A program made the position numbers and the translations under genes. Below the pieces are notes generated by a model. It was not told where the DNA came from. It was given only the letters and a program-made list of their open reading frames with translations, and searched no databases. 64,000 nt of DNA from JASGTU01 sp963821815 (lineage in GTDB: Bacteria; Chloroflexota; Anaerolineae; Caldilineales; Caldilineaceae): the NCBI GenBank assembly GCA_963821815.1, contig CAWGFG010000006.1:682001-746000 (forward strand), given 5' to 3'. Numbering within the stretch: the first letter of the stretch is position 1; each line of letters starts with the position of its first letter. Below, piece by piece: positions 42,694 to 52,061 of the stretch.

Positions 42694-44301
42694 GTGGCGT
42701 CAAATAACGACACCAGGAATGTGATTATCACCGGCTTTATGGGGACCGGAAAGACTACAATTGGCCGATTGTTGGCTGAGCGCATGGGCCGGCCATTCTA
42801 CGACATGGACGATCTACTGGTTCAGCACTATGGCAAGTCGATTGCCGACGTCTTCGCAGAAGAAGGCGAGGCAGCCTTTCGCGTCACGGAAGCGCAGTTG
42901 TGTGCTCAGTTAGCTGCTAACAGGAGCGTCGTGGTCAGTACAGGCGGCGGCGCATTGGTGAACCCGCAGAACCGCGCAAACTTTGAGGAGACGGGTACTC
43001 TGATCTGCCTCACGGCTGACGTGGACACCATTCTGAACCGGCTGGATGAACTGGACGATCGTCCGCTTCTTCCGGGCACGCGCGAAGAACGTGCGAATCG
43101 TATCCGCGCCCTACAACTAGAACGACGCCCCGCCTACGGCGCAATTCACCATCACGTGAATACAACCGACAAGTCGCCCACCGACATCGTAGAGCGCATT
43201 ATACTATCACTTGATGCCGACGCTGAATTGCGACATATGACACTGTTGCCCGTGAGAACACCCACCAGCAGCTATGATATCGGCATAGGCGCCGGCTTGC
43301 TCAGCAGCCTGGGTTTTCTGCTGGCGAACCGCGGCCTGCCGTCCGGTTCCATTGCCGTAGTCTCCAATCCCGATATCGCCGCACACTACTGGGAAACCGT
43401 CAACGATAGTCTCCGCCAGGCAGGCTACAGCCCTTTCCTCTGCACGATAGCTGAGGGCGAGCAGAATAAGAACCTGGCTGCCGTAAGTACAATATACGAC
43501 GCGCTGCTCGCCAACGGTATGGATCGCAGAGGCGCCGTCGTTGCACTCGGCGGCGGTGTGGTGGGCGACATTACAGGTTTTGCAGCCGCATCCTACTTGC
43601 GCGGCGTGCCTTTTGTGCAGGCGCCGACATCACTGCTTTCTATGGTTGATTCGTCAGTTGGTGGCAAGACTGGCGTCGACCTGCCGCAGGGCAAGAACCT
43701 AATCGGCGCTTTCAAACAGCCACTCTTTGTTGCCATCGACACCGATACGCTTGCAACACTGCCAGGAGAGGAATTCCGATCCGGTCTGGCGGAAGTGATT
43801 AAACACGGCATCATCGATGATCCTGAGCTGTTCAACCAGTTTGAAGACCAGGGTCCTACGTCCATGGAGCATCTTGTCGCCGACGCCGTACGCGTGAAAA
43901 TTGACGTTGTCGAAGAAGACCCGTTTGAACAGGGTCGTCGCGCCGTGCTAAACTTGGGTCACACGTTCGGTCATGCACTCGAACTGGTCAGCAATTTCGA
44001 ACTTCGACATGGCGAAGGAGTCGCCATCGGCATGGTGGCAGCGGCGCAGTTGTCTGCATCACTAGATATGTGCAGCCCTGAGTTGGTGGACCGCATCCGC
44101 AGCGTACTGGAGCGGCACGATTTGCCGGTTGCAACTAACGTGGGGACTGTGGACGAAATCGTTGAGGCGATGGCGCATGATAAAAAACGTCGCGGCAAGA
44201 CGCTTCGTTTTGTGGTACCACGCGAGGTCGGCGACGTGATCGTCATTGATGAGCCAGGGCTCGAGAAAGTGCAGAAGGCCGTGGAATCGATTCTAAAATA
44301 A
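42694..44301 (+). CDS. aroKB: Bifunctional shikimate kinase / 3-dehydroquinate synthase
   Basis: I set a GTG start at 42694 (535 residues), where a kinase-like N-terminus begins; GGGAG lies about 12 nt upstream. A longer open frame from 42607 overlaps the previous gene. Residues 1-170 are shikimate kinase: Walker A GFMGTGKTT (14-22), DMDDLLVQHYG, STGGGALV and RPAYG. Residues 180-535 are AroB: EGEQNKNL, ALGGGVVGDITGFAAA, VQAPTSLLSMVDSSVGGKTGVD, RSGLAEVIKHG and LNLGHTFGHALE. One protein thus covers the second and the fifth steps of the shikimate pathway. Confidence 0.92.
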   Translation: MASNNDTRNVIITGFMGTGKTTIGRLLAERMGRPFYDMDDLLVQHYGKSIADVFAEEGEAAFRVTEAQLCAQLAANRSVVVSTGGGALVNPQNRANFEETGTLICLTADVDTILNRLDELDDRPLLPGTREERANRIRALQLERRPAYGAIHHHVNTTDKSPTDIVERIILSLDADAELRHMTLLPVRTPTSSYDIGIGAGLLSSLGFLLANRGLPSGSIAVVSNPDIAAHYWETVNDSLRQAGYSPFLCTIAEGEQNKNLAAVSTIYDALLANGMDRRGAVVALGGGVVGDITGFAAASYLRGVPFVQAPTSLLSMVDSSVGGKTGVDLPQGKNLIGAFKQPLFVAIDTDTLATLPGEEFRSGLAEVIKHGIIDDPELFNQFEDQGPTSMEHLVADAVRVKIDVVEEDPFEQGRRAVLNLGHTFGHALELVSNFELRHGEGVAIGMVAAAQLSASLDMCSPELVDRIRSVLERHDLPVATNVGTVDEIVEAMAHDKKRRGKTLRFVVPREVGDVIVIDEPGLEKVQKAVESILK

Positions 44302-44330
44302 CCGGCTAAAAGAAGAATGAGGAAGGCTAG

Positions 44331-44762
44331 ATGCCGACAATCGCAGTATTGCATGGACCTAATCTAAATCTACTGGGTCGCCGTGAACCCGAAATTTACG
44401 GGTCTACGACGCTGGACGAGATCAATCAGCGCATTAGCGACGCATATCCGGACTTGGACCTGCATTTCTTCCAATCGAATCATGAAGGCGCTCTCATCGA
44501 CTACATCCATGACGCGTGGGAGTGGGCGGACGGCATCGTAATCAACCCCGGTGCGTTCACCCATTACTCCATCGCCCTGCGGGATGCGTTCTCGGCGATC
44601 GATATCCCTACTGTGGAGGTGCACCTAAGCAACGTTCACGCCAGAGAAGGCTTTCGACATACATCCGTTATCGCGCCGGTGTGCGTTGGTCAAATCGCAG
44701 GTTTCGGATGGCGTAGTTATGCGATCGGTGTGCAGGCGCTTCTGGGTCTGCTCGAAGAGTAG
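44331..44762 (+). CDS. aroQ: Type II 3-dehydroquinate dehydratase
   Basis: A 143-residue dodecameric enzyme that dehydrates 3-dehydroquinate to 3-dehydroshikimate. PNLNLLGRREPEIYG contains the catalytic Arg and Tyr; NPGAFTHYSIALRDA, EVHLSNVHAREGFRHTSVI and GFGWRSYAIG complete the active site. GAGGAAGG lies just before the ATG. It is 29 bp after aroKB, so it ends the aro block. The next gene follows after 5 bp. Confidence 0.95.
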   Translation: MPTIAVLHGPNLNLLGRREPEIYGSTTLDEINQRISDAYPDLDLHFFQSNHEGALIDYIHDAWEWADGIVINPGAFTHYSIALRDAFSAIDIPTVEVHLSNVHAREGFRHTSVIAPVCVGQIAGFGWRSYAIGVQALLGLLEE

Positions 44763-44767
44763 ACGGC

Positions 44768-46087
44768 ATGATGCGTAATCTTTCTCACTACCTTTCTCTG
44801 TTCGTGATCCTCGTCACACTCGTGACGGTATCGGCGTGTAGGCCGGATGAGGTCACGGAAGAACCTGTGGTCACGGATGGCTCACCGACCATTGAGGTCG
44901 CACAGAACAGCGACTCGTCCTCCTCAGTCGAACAATCATCATCCGAGCAACAGGCCTTGCCAACGCTTGCGCCACCTTCAGGCGCCTTGACCATCTGGCA
45001 CAGTTGGGCGCAACAGGACGGCGATGCGCTGCAGCAGATCCTGGAAACTTTCAAACAACGATATCCAGAGATTACTGTCGAGACGCTCTTCGTAGCCGAT
45101 AGTGATCTGCTTCAGAGTTACGCTCAGGCGGTCGCCGAAGGTGGCGGACCCGACCTGATCCTAGCGCCAAACTGGTGGCTCGAAGAACTGAAGGTGCTGG
45201 GCGTAATTGACGCCTTGGCGGATCCCAACTTTGCGGCAACTTCAGCAGCGGTCTTGCCTGCAGCAGCGGCAAATCTGCGTATGGACGGTGAGTTATACGG
45301 TATGCCGCTATTCTATGAGACTGTAGCGCTGTACTATAACAAAGCGTTACTCGGCGATACTGCGCTGCCACGATCCTTGACTGAATTGGCAGAACTTGCC
45401 AGCGCCGATCCTACCTATGGCATCGGATTATATGCGAGTCCGTTTCATCTGACATGGGGTTTTCCTGCCTTCGGCGCCTCGGTCTTCAATGCCAATGGCC
45501 ACTCAACAATCGCAGACACGCCGGATGCAGCGCAATTTCTGCGCTTCCTAACCCAACTGAATGACCTGCCCGGCAGCTACGTAGACGGAGACTATGGTAT
45601 GCTCCTGGACCGCTTCAAGAAAGGCGAATTTGCCTTCTTCGTCGACGGTCCCTGGGCCATGGACGAGTTGCAGCGGGTTCTAGGCGACGACCTAGGCGTT
45701 GCGGAAATTCCGCCAGGGCCTGCAGGAGTTTCCCGCCCATGGCTCTATGCGGACGCTATCTACGTCAATCCGAATCTGCCAGACGCACGGATTCCCATCG
45801 CAGCGCTATTCGTGGAGCACATGACCAGCGCCGAAAGCGGCGAGTATCTCGCTGATATAGCGCACCGCCTGCCCGTTAGTCCGAATGCGGATCTTCCGCC
45901 AGGTTCGCTGTTGCAGGGATTTGCGCAGGAAGCAGCGAACGCAGACGGTATGCCGCACGGACCCGAGATGGACGCATTCTGGCGCTATGGCGGGGACATG
46001 TTCTTCAAAGCGCTGTCCGGTGAATACGACGCACAGGCTGTTGTCGATGAAACCGCTGCGCTGATCAACGACACGACTGGCAAGTAA
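44768..46087 (+). CDS. Extracellular solute-binding lipoprotein (family 1, sugar type)
   Basis: A 439-residue ABC-importer binding protein anchored by a lipobox VSAC (C24). A Ser/Glu-rich linker (about 30-65) leads to LTIWHSWAQQDGDALQQILETFKQRYP, typical of maltose/oligosaccharide-binding proteins. WPWAMDELQ-like GPWAMDELQ and PLFYETVALYYNK are family motifs. No permease or ATPase gene is nearby, so its transporter must be elsewhere. It begins 5 bp after aroQ and may be cotranscribed with it. The ligand is unknown. Confidence 0.85.
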   Translation: MMRNLSHYLSLFVILVTLVTVSACRPDEVTEEPVVTDGSPTIEVAQNSDSSSSVEQSSSEQQALPTLAPPSGALTIWHSWAQQDGDALQQILETFKQRYPEITVETLFVADSDLLQSYAQAVAEGGGPDLILAPNWWLEELKVLGVIDALADPNFAATSAAVLPAAAANLRMDGELYGMPLFYETVALYYNKALLGDTALPRSLTELAELASADPTYGIGLYASPFHLTWGFPAFGASVFNANGHSTIADTPDAAQFLRFLTQLNDLPGSYVDGDYGMLLDRFKKGEFAFFVDGPWAMDELQRVLGDDLGVAEIPPGPAGVSRPWLYADAIYVNPNLPDARIPIAALFVEHMTSAESGEYLADIAHRLPVSPNADLPPGSLLQGFAQEAANADGMPHGPEMDAFWRYGGDMFFKALSGEYDAQAVVDETAALINDTTGK

Positions 46088-46144
46088 TCGCAGCTACAGC
46101 GTACCCGCACATATGCTTTCGCAACAGAAACCGGACCATCCACC

Positions 46145-47215
46145 TTGACCGAACCTGAGCAACGTATCGATCAGCCCGACAAGAATCAATGCGCATCGAG
46201 TAGATTAATACTGGAATGTCGCCCGAAGACAATTTTTGGCGCAGTCTATGACCGACTGCCGTTTCCCCAACTGGCGCCAATGCAGGAAATCGCCTTCGAC
46301 TTGGGCGTCACAGCCCGCGGAGCCGACTACGATCTGAACGGGCTCGTAGTGAGGGGGTACGCAGGGCATCAGGTTCTGTTCGAGCAGCGTTGGCCAGAGC
46401 GATTCATTCGGCAGAAGACCGGCCTGTCCGATTCTCAAATTCCAGAGGGAACGGGCATCGCGCTTCGCAGCATGCACTTCCAGCTACATGCCTATGACAG
46501 CATCACAACGATCGAAATTACGGTCGTGGGCGCTGAAATCGGCTCTGATGGTGACGCGTCATCGGAACAGTACCAGCTACGCGTGCCTGTCACCTATCCG
46601 CAACAGAAGACCGATTTGCACTTCCCGCTTTCTGGTGCGTGGTGGACTATACAGGCATCGGACTGGAGCGATATGCATAAAATCGATGCCATGAGTCAGC
46701 CTTTTGCCATGGATTTCGTGAAGCTGGGTCAGGAAAGCCGTTTCTTTTATGGCGGTGGCACGACTCTTGAAGAACATCAAAGCTGGGATGAGCCGGTTTA
46801 CGCAGCTGCAGGAGGCAAAGTTTCGTTCCTGATCTACGACATGCCCGATGTACAGCCTGGCGCAATGCCCGATCCGCTCATGTTTCGAGATGATCCTAGA
46901 CGGCTACTAGGCAATGCTGTTGCCATTAGCCACGGCAATGGAGAATTCAGCTACTATGCGCATTTACAGCAGGCAAGTATGCCTGTCCGCTATGGGGACA
47001 TGGTGCGTCGTGGCGACGTTATCGGCCGTGTGGGTAATAGCGGCCAATCGCCCGGTCCGCATCTCCATTTCCACTTGATGAACGGGCCCAATCTGCAGAT
47101 TGATCAGGGTATGCCGTGTAAACTAAGCCAATTCGAGGCGGGCGGGCAATTCCATTCACAACCGATAACAATACCAACTCGCATGATCGTACACGGTCCT
47201 AAGCGAAGCGGTTAA
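46145..47215 (+). CDS. M23-family (LytM-like) peptidase-domain protein
   Basis: A 356-residue protein from a TTG at 46145, with no good ribosome site; the N-terminal about 150 residues are beta-rich and unassigned. The M23 domain (about 175-330) has QPFAMDFV, SWDEPVYAAAGGKV, YAHLQQ, GDVIGRVGNSGQSPGPHLHFHL. The HLHFH motif supplies two zinc ligands; the DFV Asp and an upstream His (DMHKID) probably give the others. No signal peptide is visible, odd for a peptidoglycan hydrolase, so either the start is wrong, export is non-classical, or the role is intracellular. Confidence 0.8.
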   Translation: MTEPEQRIDQPDKNQCASSRLILECRPKTIFGAVYDRLPFPQLAPMQEIAFDLGVTARGADYDLNGLVVRGYAGHQVLFEQRWPERFIRQKTGLSDSQIPEGTGIALRSMHFQLHAYDSITTIEITVVGAEIGSDGDASSEQYQLRVPVTYPQQKTDLHFPLSGAWWTIQASDWSDMHKIDAMSQPFAMDFVKLGQESRFFYGGGTTLEEHQSWDEPVYAAAGGKVSFLIYDMPDVQPGAMPDPLMFRDDPRRLLGNAVAISHGNGEFSYYAHLQQASMPVRYGDMVRRGDVIGRVGNSGQSPGPHLHFHLMNGPNLQIDQGMPCKLSQFEAGGQFHSQPITIPTRMIVHGPKRSG

Positions 47216-47242
47216 CCCAGCGCGAAGCGGACTCATTACACA

Positions 47243-47692
47243 ATGGCAGACAGAAGAAAGAAAGCCAAAGATAGCAGTAGCACGACGGCAGAACAACTGG
47301 ACGTCAATCTGCAAATCGACGATGAAACCCTGGAAGAATTGTCCGAACTAGAAGGCGCCAACATCGTCAAGATTGTGATTTGGGATGAGTCCATTATAGA
47401 AGCGCTCGATGCCACGGTACAGGATCTACCGACCGTTGATGTGGACGTTTATCTGGAAGACGGCGTTCTATTCGAACTGTACGGCGTACTCTGCTATCCC
47501 GACCTGGAAAGTGATCCGCTTGGGGAACCGGCAGCACAACTGGATGCAGCGGTTGGCAATGATGCCCAACTTGCCGAAATCGCTGTGGATCCCGAAGATG
47601 ATCTCGTGCTAGTTCTGTACACAAATGATGGGACCTTATATCTCAATGTCGGCGCTTGGTCGCTAGAGGAATGGGAGGAGTTGCCAGAGTAG
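47243..47692 (+). CDS. Acidic protein of unknown function
   Basis: A 149-residue, strongly acidic protein, 27 bp after the M23 gene. A short basic N-terminus (MADRRKKAK) is followed by Asp/Glu-rich segments and alternating beta-strand-like stretches: VKIVIWDES, TVDVDVYLEDGVLFELYG, VLVLYTNDGTLYLNV. The repeated strand pattern suggests a small beta-sheet fold. I do not recognise the family. No signal peptide or membrane helix. Confidence 0.65.
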   Translation: MADRRKKAKDSSSTTAEQLDVNLQIDDETLEELSELEGANIVKIVIWDESIIEALDATVQDLPTVDVDVYLEDGVLFELYGVLCYPDLESDPLGEPAAQLDAAVGNDAQLAEIAVDPEDDLVLVLYTNDGTLYLNVGAWSLEEWEELPE

Positions 47693-47769
47693 TTGAAAAT
47701 CCATAAAAATGCGAGTGTATTTCGCGCGCAAGGCATTTGCGTCGTATAGACTGCAGCGAATATTTATTG

Positions 47770-47775
47770 TATACT
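47770..47775 (+). promoter_or_regulatory. Candidate -10 element
   Basis: TATACT lies in an AT-rich stretch between the acidic-protein gene and the membrane protein. No good -35 is at the right distance, so this is weak. It argues for the ATG at 47846 over the GTG at 47777. Confidence 0.3.
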
Positions 47776-47845
47776 CGTGACTAATGCAAACGCAGCAATT
47801 CCTGCTGCCACTCTCTTCCGAATCAACGATAGGGGCGTCAATTCT

Positions 47846-48367
47846 ATGCTACCATTGACCGCTGTAACAGCATCTCCAACCAAACAAAACCCGTGGGCCG
47901 CGATGGGCATGGCGGCTGTCTTAACTGCGATTGTCGCCCTCTTCACGGCGCTGCTATTCCAGTGGGCAACCTCCATGTTCATGGTCATCCTATATGTCAT
48001 AGCCTTCTTGCTCATTGGTGTTGCGCCAGTGATCGGATATGCAATTGCCGAAGGCAGACTAGGCAAAAACTGGGGGCCGATCATCGGCGGTTTCATCGGC
48101 TTCCTTCTGACATTCATCCTTTGGCCGATCCTTGTCGGCGCTCTTGACAAGTCACAGTCAATCTGGAAGCTGCTATTGGCTAGCATTGTTGGATTCATCA
48201 TCGGAATCGCCGGTTTGCTTCTGCTTGGCACAGTTGCCGGTCAGAACCCCGCATGGTTCCAGTGGGGATGGGTCATTCTTTGGGGTATTTGGGGTGCTGT
48301 TTGTGGTTTTGCTATGTCCGCCTGGGCTAGACCAGTAGTCGCGGAAGTAGTCGTTGCTGAAAGATAG
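47846..48367 (+). CDS. Multi-spanning membrane protein, function unknown
   Basis: From ATG 47846, with AGGGG about 10 nt upstream, the product has 173 residues; an open frame begins at a GTG at 47777. About four to five hydrophobic helices occupy residues 20-165, with conserved-looking Gly and Trp residues (AEGRLGKNWGPIIGGFIG, WFQWGWVILWGIWG). The loops are short. No domain is recognised. A strong terminator at 48436 lies about 70 bp after the stop. Confidence 0.7.
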   Translation: MLPLTAVTASPTKQNPWAAMGMAAVLTAIVALFTALLFQWATSMFMVILYVIAFLLIGVAPVIGYAIAEGRLGKNWGPIIGGFIGFLLTFILWPILVGALDKSQSIWKLLLASIVGFIIGIAGLLLLGTVAGQNPAWFQWGWVILWGIWGAVCGFAMSAWARPVVAEVVVAER

Positions 48368-48435
48368 GGCACCGCATAGCAAGGTGGATTAACCATCTGC
48401 TCTTCACTGCGGCAGATGCATTTTGCACAACTCAA

Positions 48436-48467
48436 GCACAGTGTTGCACGGCAACGCTGTGCTTTTT
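48436..48467 (+). terminator. Intrinsic terminator
   Basis: A 12-bp stem with one G-T wobble (48436-48447 with 48451-48462), a 3-nt loop and TTTTT directly after. It closes the membrane-protein transcript; the 183 bp to the PucR gene should hold that gene's promoter. Confidence 0.85.
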
Positions 48468-48650
48468 CGTTCACACTGAACGATTTGTACAACCTGTATC
48501 GTTTGATATGCACAATAGCAAGTTTACAACTTGGCAATCCGCACCTATAATTCGCTTGATACAATTCTTTTGAAAATACTCGGGTTCTGCTCAATAAGCG
48601 CTGCTATGTGTCGGCGCACAAAGAGACGCGTCTAGCTGGTACTGACAAGT

Positions 48651-50291
48651 ATGTACAAAAGCAACGCAACAATAGAAGACGTTTACCGACTCGCATTGCC
48701 GCCTGATACGACAATTCTCACCGGCCAAGAATATCTTGGACGTGTGGTGAGTTGGGCGTGCAGCCTTCGTCCAAGCCCCCCTGCGTTTCCGAAGCTGGAC
48801 GGAAACGAGATCGCGCTCATCGATATGGCCGATCTGCGGCAGTTGGATCCCAAAATGAATGTCGAGCGTGTTGTCCGCGGCTTAGGAGACGCGCGTATCG
48901 CCGCTGTCGCCGTACAAGGCCAGTTAAGCGATAAAGCTGTCTCCGCTGCGGATAGTAACCGGCTGCCTCTGTTCCAGTTGCCAGGCGGCGTACCGTTAAC
49001 CCAGATAGAACGGGCAGTGATTCGCCTGATTGTCGACCGTTCCGGCTACATCGCACAGCGCTCATCGGACCTACAACGAGAGTTGAACCAGATTGCGCTA
49101 GACGGCGGTGGATTGCAGAACATCACCGATCATCTGCATGAATTCTCAAATGCACCGATCATCATTCTCGGTGACGATGGCCGAATCGTAACGCATGCCG
49201 GACTATCTGAGAGCCACTTGAACGAGTCAGTGGCGCCGCTCCTGCCGAATATTGTTGAGATGCGCAGCTGGGCTGCCACACACCGCGCACGGAAGCGGGG
49301 TCCGGCACAAGGCGTGCTCGGGCTGCGTAACGGCCAACAGAAGCACGGGCCTTTCTCGCAGGCGGTGGTGTCGTCTATTGAAGCCAACGACGCCATCCGC
49401 GGCTACTGTCTGCTCCTGCGATCACAAACGTCAATCGACCAAGAAATATCAGCTGTCGAGGAGATAGCGGTCTCGGAAGGCGCATCAGCCTGTGCGCTAG
49501 AATGGGCCAAACAATTTGCGGTCGACATCGCCGAAGACCGCATGCGAGCGGCCTTCCTTGACGAGCTATTAGCCGCCGAGATCGCAGATGAAGCGGCGTG
49601 GATACAGCGCGGCGCTTCCCTTAGCTATGATCTGTCGGTACCGCACGCTGCCTGGTACATCGAAGCTAGAGGCGTGCCCGATTGGCCACAGCCCATTGTG
49701 GACTTCATGGAGCGTATGGGAATCAGTGCGCCTTATAGTAATCGCAACGAAGGGCTCCTGCTATTCTGGCCTATCGACAACCAACGAAGCGCCAGGGAAC
49801 TCAAGGAAGTGGCTGCGGGTTTCGCTGAGGTTGTTTCAAGTAAGCATCCGGCGACTGAATTTACCATCGGCATCGGACGTCCGGCTGTTGCGCCTTCCGA
49901 CTGGATTCGTAGTCAGAAACAGGCTCGCGAGAGCCTGCGATTGGGCAAGGAATGGCACGGCGCACCGGTCACCTATTTCGGCGACCTTGGCCTCTATCAA
50001 CTACTGACTACGTTGGGAACCAATCCCGAGTCGGCGCGCTTCTATCGCAAAACACTTGGCCTGCTTATGAGCCACGACGATAATCGCAACTCCGAGTTAG
50101 TTGAAACACTTGAGGCGTTTTTCGCATGTCACGGCAATCTCAGCCAGACGTCCAGTCGCATGCACATTCATCGCAACACACTGAGTTATCGCCTTGAGCG
50201 AATCGAGGCTATCGCTAACCTGGACCTGAACGATCCTGATGCACGTTTCTCGCTGCAACTGGCTCTGAAGCTCCGCCCACTCATGAAGTAG
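48651..50291 (+). CDS. PucR-family transcriptional regulator
   Basis: A 546-residue regulator. The N-terminal about 130 residues resemble the PucR ligand domain. The middle contains a GAF-like or unassigned region. The C-terminus (about 475-546) carries the PucR helix-turn-helix: AFFACHGNLSQTSSRMHIHRNTLSYRLERIE in part, then LDLNDPDARFSLQLALKL. Relatives control purine, amino-acid or nitrogen catabolism. The stop lies 5 bp before the M14 peptidase gene, so they are probably cotranscribed. A purine-related deaminase gene is about 8.7 kb downstream, too far to link. Confidence 0.85.
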   Translation: MYKSNATIEDVYRLALPPDTTILTGQEYLGRVVSWACSLRPSPPAFPKLDGNEIALIDMADLRQLDPKMNVERVVRGLGDARIAAVAVQGQLSDKAVSAADSNRLPLFQLPGGVPLTQIERAVIRLIVDRSGYIAQRSSDLQRELNQIALDGGGLQNITDHLHEFSNAPIIILGDDGRIVTHAGLSESHLNESVAPLLPNIVEMRSWAATHRARKRGPAQGVLGLRNGQQKHGPFSQAVVSSIEANDAIRGYCLLLRSQTSIDQEISAVEEIAVSEGASACALEWAKQFAVDIAEDRMRAAFLDELLAAEIADEAAWIQRGASLSYDLSVPHAAWYIEARGVPDWPQPIVDFMERMGISAPYSNRNEGLLLFWPIDNQRSARELKEVAAGFAEVVSSKHPATEFTIGIGRPAVAPSDWIRSQKQARESLRLGKEWHGAPVTYFGDLGLYQLLTTLGTNPESARFYRKTLGLLMSHDDNRNSELVETLEAFFACHGNLSQTSSRMHIHRNTLSYRLERIEAIANLDLNDPDARFSLQLALKLRPLMK

Positions 50292-50296
50292 CCGCC

Positions 50297-52045
50297 ATGC
50301 TCCAACACCTTTATGTGCTTCGAAATTGGTATGGGTACTTTCTATTACTTATGGCGCCGCTATTCGCCCTTCTCCCCACCGCCGTCCTCCATGCGCAGGA
50401 CATGCCACCTGCTCAGTTGCACCTCTTCAGAGTCTACTATGATGGTGCCGACGAGTTAACTGAACTTGGCGCGTCTTTGGACGTGTGGGAGATCCACCAG
50501 GACGAAGGCTACGCCATTGCGCCGCTGGACGATGCCCAACTAACGAAATTACAAGCAGACGGCATCCGGACAGCATTTGCCTATAGAGTGCCGCAGGGCA
50601 TACAAGCCATATCCAGTGCAGTTGACTCTAGCATAGCTCCGGCGGGGACAATTCCATATTTTCCCTGCTATCGCACAACCACCGCGCTGGAACAGGATAT
50701 GCGCATGCTTGCTGACGCGCATCCGCAATTGGCGCAATGGGTTGACATTGGCGATAGTTGGGAGAAAACAGTCTCCAAAGGAAAAACGGGACATGATCTC
50801 TTCGCATTGAAGATCACCAACACTGAGCGTGCGGGGACAAAGTTCCGCCTCCTTATCGTCGCCGCTGTGCATGCGCGAGAGCTGACGCCAGCTGAAATTG
50901 CCGCCCGCTATGTCGAATATCTCATAGCGTACTATGGGTTCGATCCCGATGTCACGTGGCTACTGGACTACGGTGAGATTTACATCGTTCCTCTGGCGAA
51001 TCCCGACGGACGCGAATACGCGGATCAGCTTTACTACTGGCGAAAGAACACAAATGATAGCGACGGCTGCACTTACGCGGATACAAGTGAATCAGGCTTT
51101 GGCGTGGACTTGAACCGCAACGCCGATATGAAATGGGGTCAGTGCGAATCGGGCGGATGCTCCAGCACGTTTGCGTGTTCGCCCACATTTCGTGGTAGTG
51201 ATGCGGCGTCGGAGCCCGAAACGATTGCGCTGCAATCCTATGCGGAATCACTCTTCCAGGATCAACGGGATGAAGGGCTGGCAGCGTCCGCGCCACTTTC
51301 CACGACGGGCGCTGTAATATCCCTGCACAGTTATGCACAGAAGGTGCTCTATCCCTGGGGTTGGAGTAGCAGCGCCGCCCCAAATCGAAGCGGATTGCAG
51401 GCGTTGGGCAACCGCCTTGCCGCTCCCTTTAACTATGTCTCCTGTCAAACGGGAGACCCAGGCTGCCTCTATGAGACTGACGGTGACTACGTCGATTATG
51501 TCTATTATAGGCTTGGCGTACCGGCCTATACCATCGAATTGGGGACTGCGTTCTTCGAAGCCTGCTCCGTTTTCGAAGACGACGTTCTGCAACAGGCGAC
51601 TGAGTCACTAACGCTGGGCTTCAAATATGCTCGAATGCCCTATGCGCTCACCGCACTCGGTGAAGTTGAATCGGTTGAACTCGCGCGTTCGCGTGTTATG
51701 GTCGGCGACACGGTGACACTGACAGCCACACTCCACCTGGACGCCAGCACAACCGATAGCCAGCATATTCGCCTTACGGTTGATGAACCATCGTGGGTGG
51801 ATGGGGCTGTGAGTACGGCGGTCACGTCGACGCAATCCGTGACGCGAACCGGCACTATTTCGTTGACGCTTGACACAAGCGCGCTAGCGGACGGGCGTCA
51901 CACGCTGTTCCTCGAAGCGATCGATGCAGCCGGCAATGCGGGCATACCCACCGCAGTGTTCCTGGATACGATGGAGACCAGCTATGCGTACATGCCATTC
52001 ATCGGCGTACGCGAGCACTTCATCGGCCCACAAACTGACGACTAA
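50297..52045 (+). CDS. Secreted M14 zinc carboxypeptidase
   Basis: A 582-residue exported peptidase. A hydrophobic signal peptide (about 1-34) ends near VLHAQ, with no lipobox Cys. The M14 domain (about 120-430) has the zinc motif HARE (about 192-195), DLNRN with the substrate-binding Asn/Arg, the third zinc His in SLHSYAQ (about 343) and the catalytic Glu in YTIELGT. A C-terminal beta-sandwich (about 455-565) follows. It removes C-terminal residues from peptides outside the cell. It converges on the HerA-like gene with 16 bp between stops. Confidence 0.9.
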   Translation: MLQHLYVLRNWYGYFLLLMAPLFALLPTAVLHAQDMPPAQLHLFRVYYDGADELTELGASLDVWEIHQDEGYAIAPLDDAQLTKLQADGIRTAFAYRVPQGIQAISSAVDSSIAPAGTIPYFPCYRTTTALEQDMRMLADAHPQLAQWVDIGDSWEKTVSKGKTGHDLFALKITNTERAGTKFRLLIVAAVHARELTPAEIAARYVEYLIAYYGFDPDVTWLLDYGEIYIVPLANPDGREYADQLYYWRKNTNDSDGCTYADTSESGFGVDLNRNADMKWGQCESGGCSSTFACSPTFRGSDAASEPETIALQSYAESLFQDQRDEGLAASAPLSTTGAVISLHSYAQKVLYPWGWSSSAAPNRSGLQALGNRLAAPFNYVSCQTGDPGCLYETDGDYVDYVYYRLGVPAYTIELGTAFFEACSVFEDDVLQQATESLTLGFKYARMPYALTALGEVESVELARSRVMVGDTVTLTATLHLDASTTDSQHIRLTVDEPSWVDGAVSTAVTSTQSVTRTGTISLTLDTSALADGRHTLFLEAIDAAGNAGIPTAVFLDTMETSYAYMPFIGVREHFIGPQTDD

Positions 52046-52061
52046 GCAACTGCAGCTTTGC

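Noticed and set aside
46670..46720. Loss of the first zinc-binding His in the M23 domain
   Set aside because: Although QPFAMD lacks the usual His, an upstream His (DMHKID) fits the variant with the spaced His seen in this subfamily, so loss cannot be claimed.
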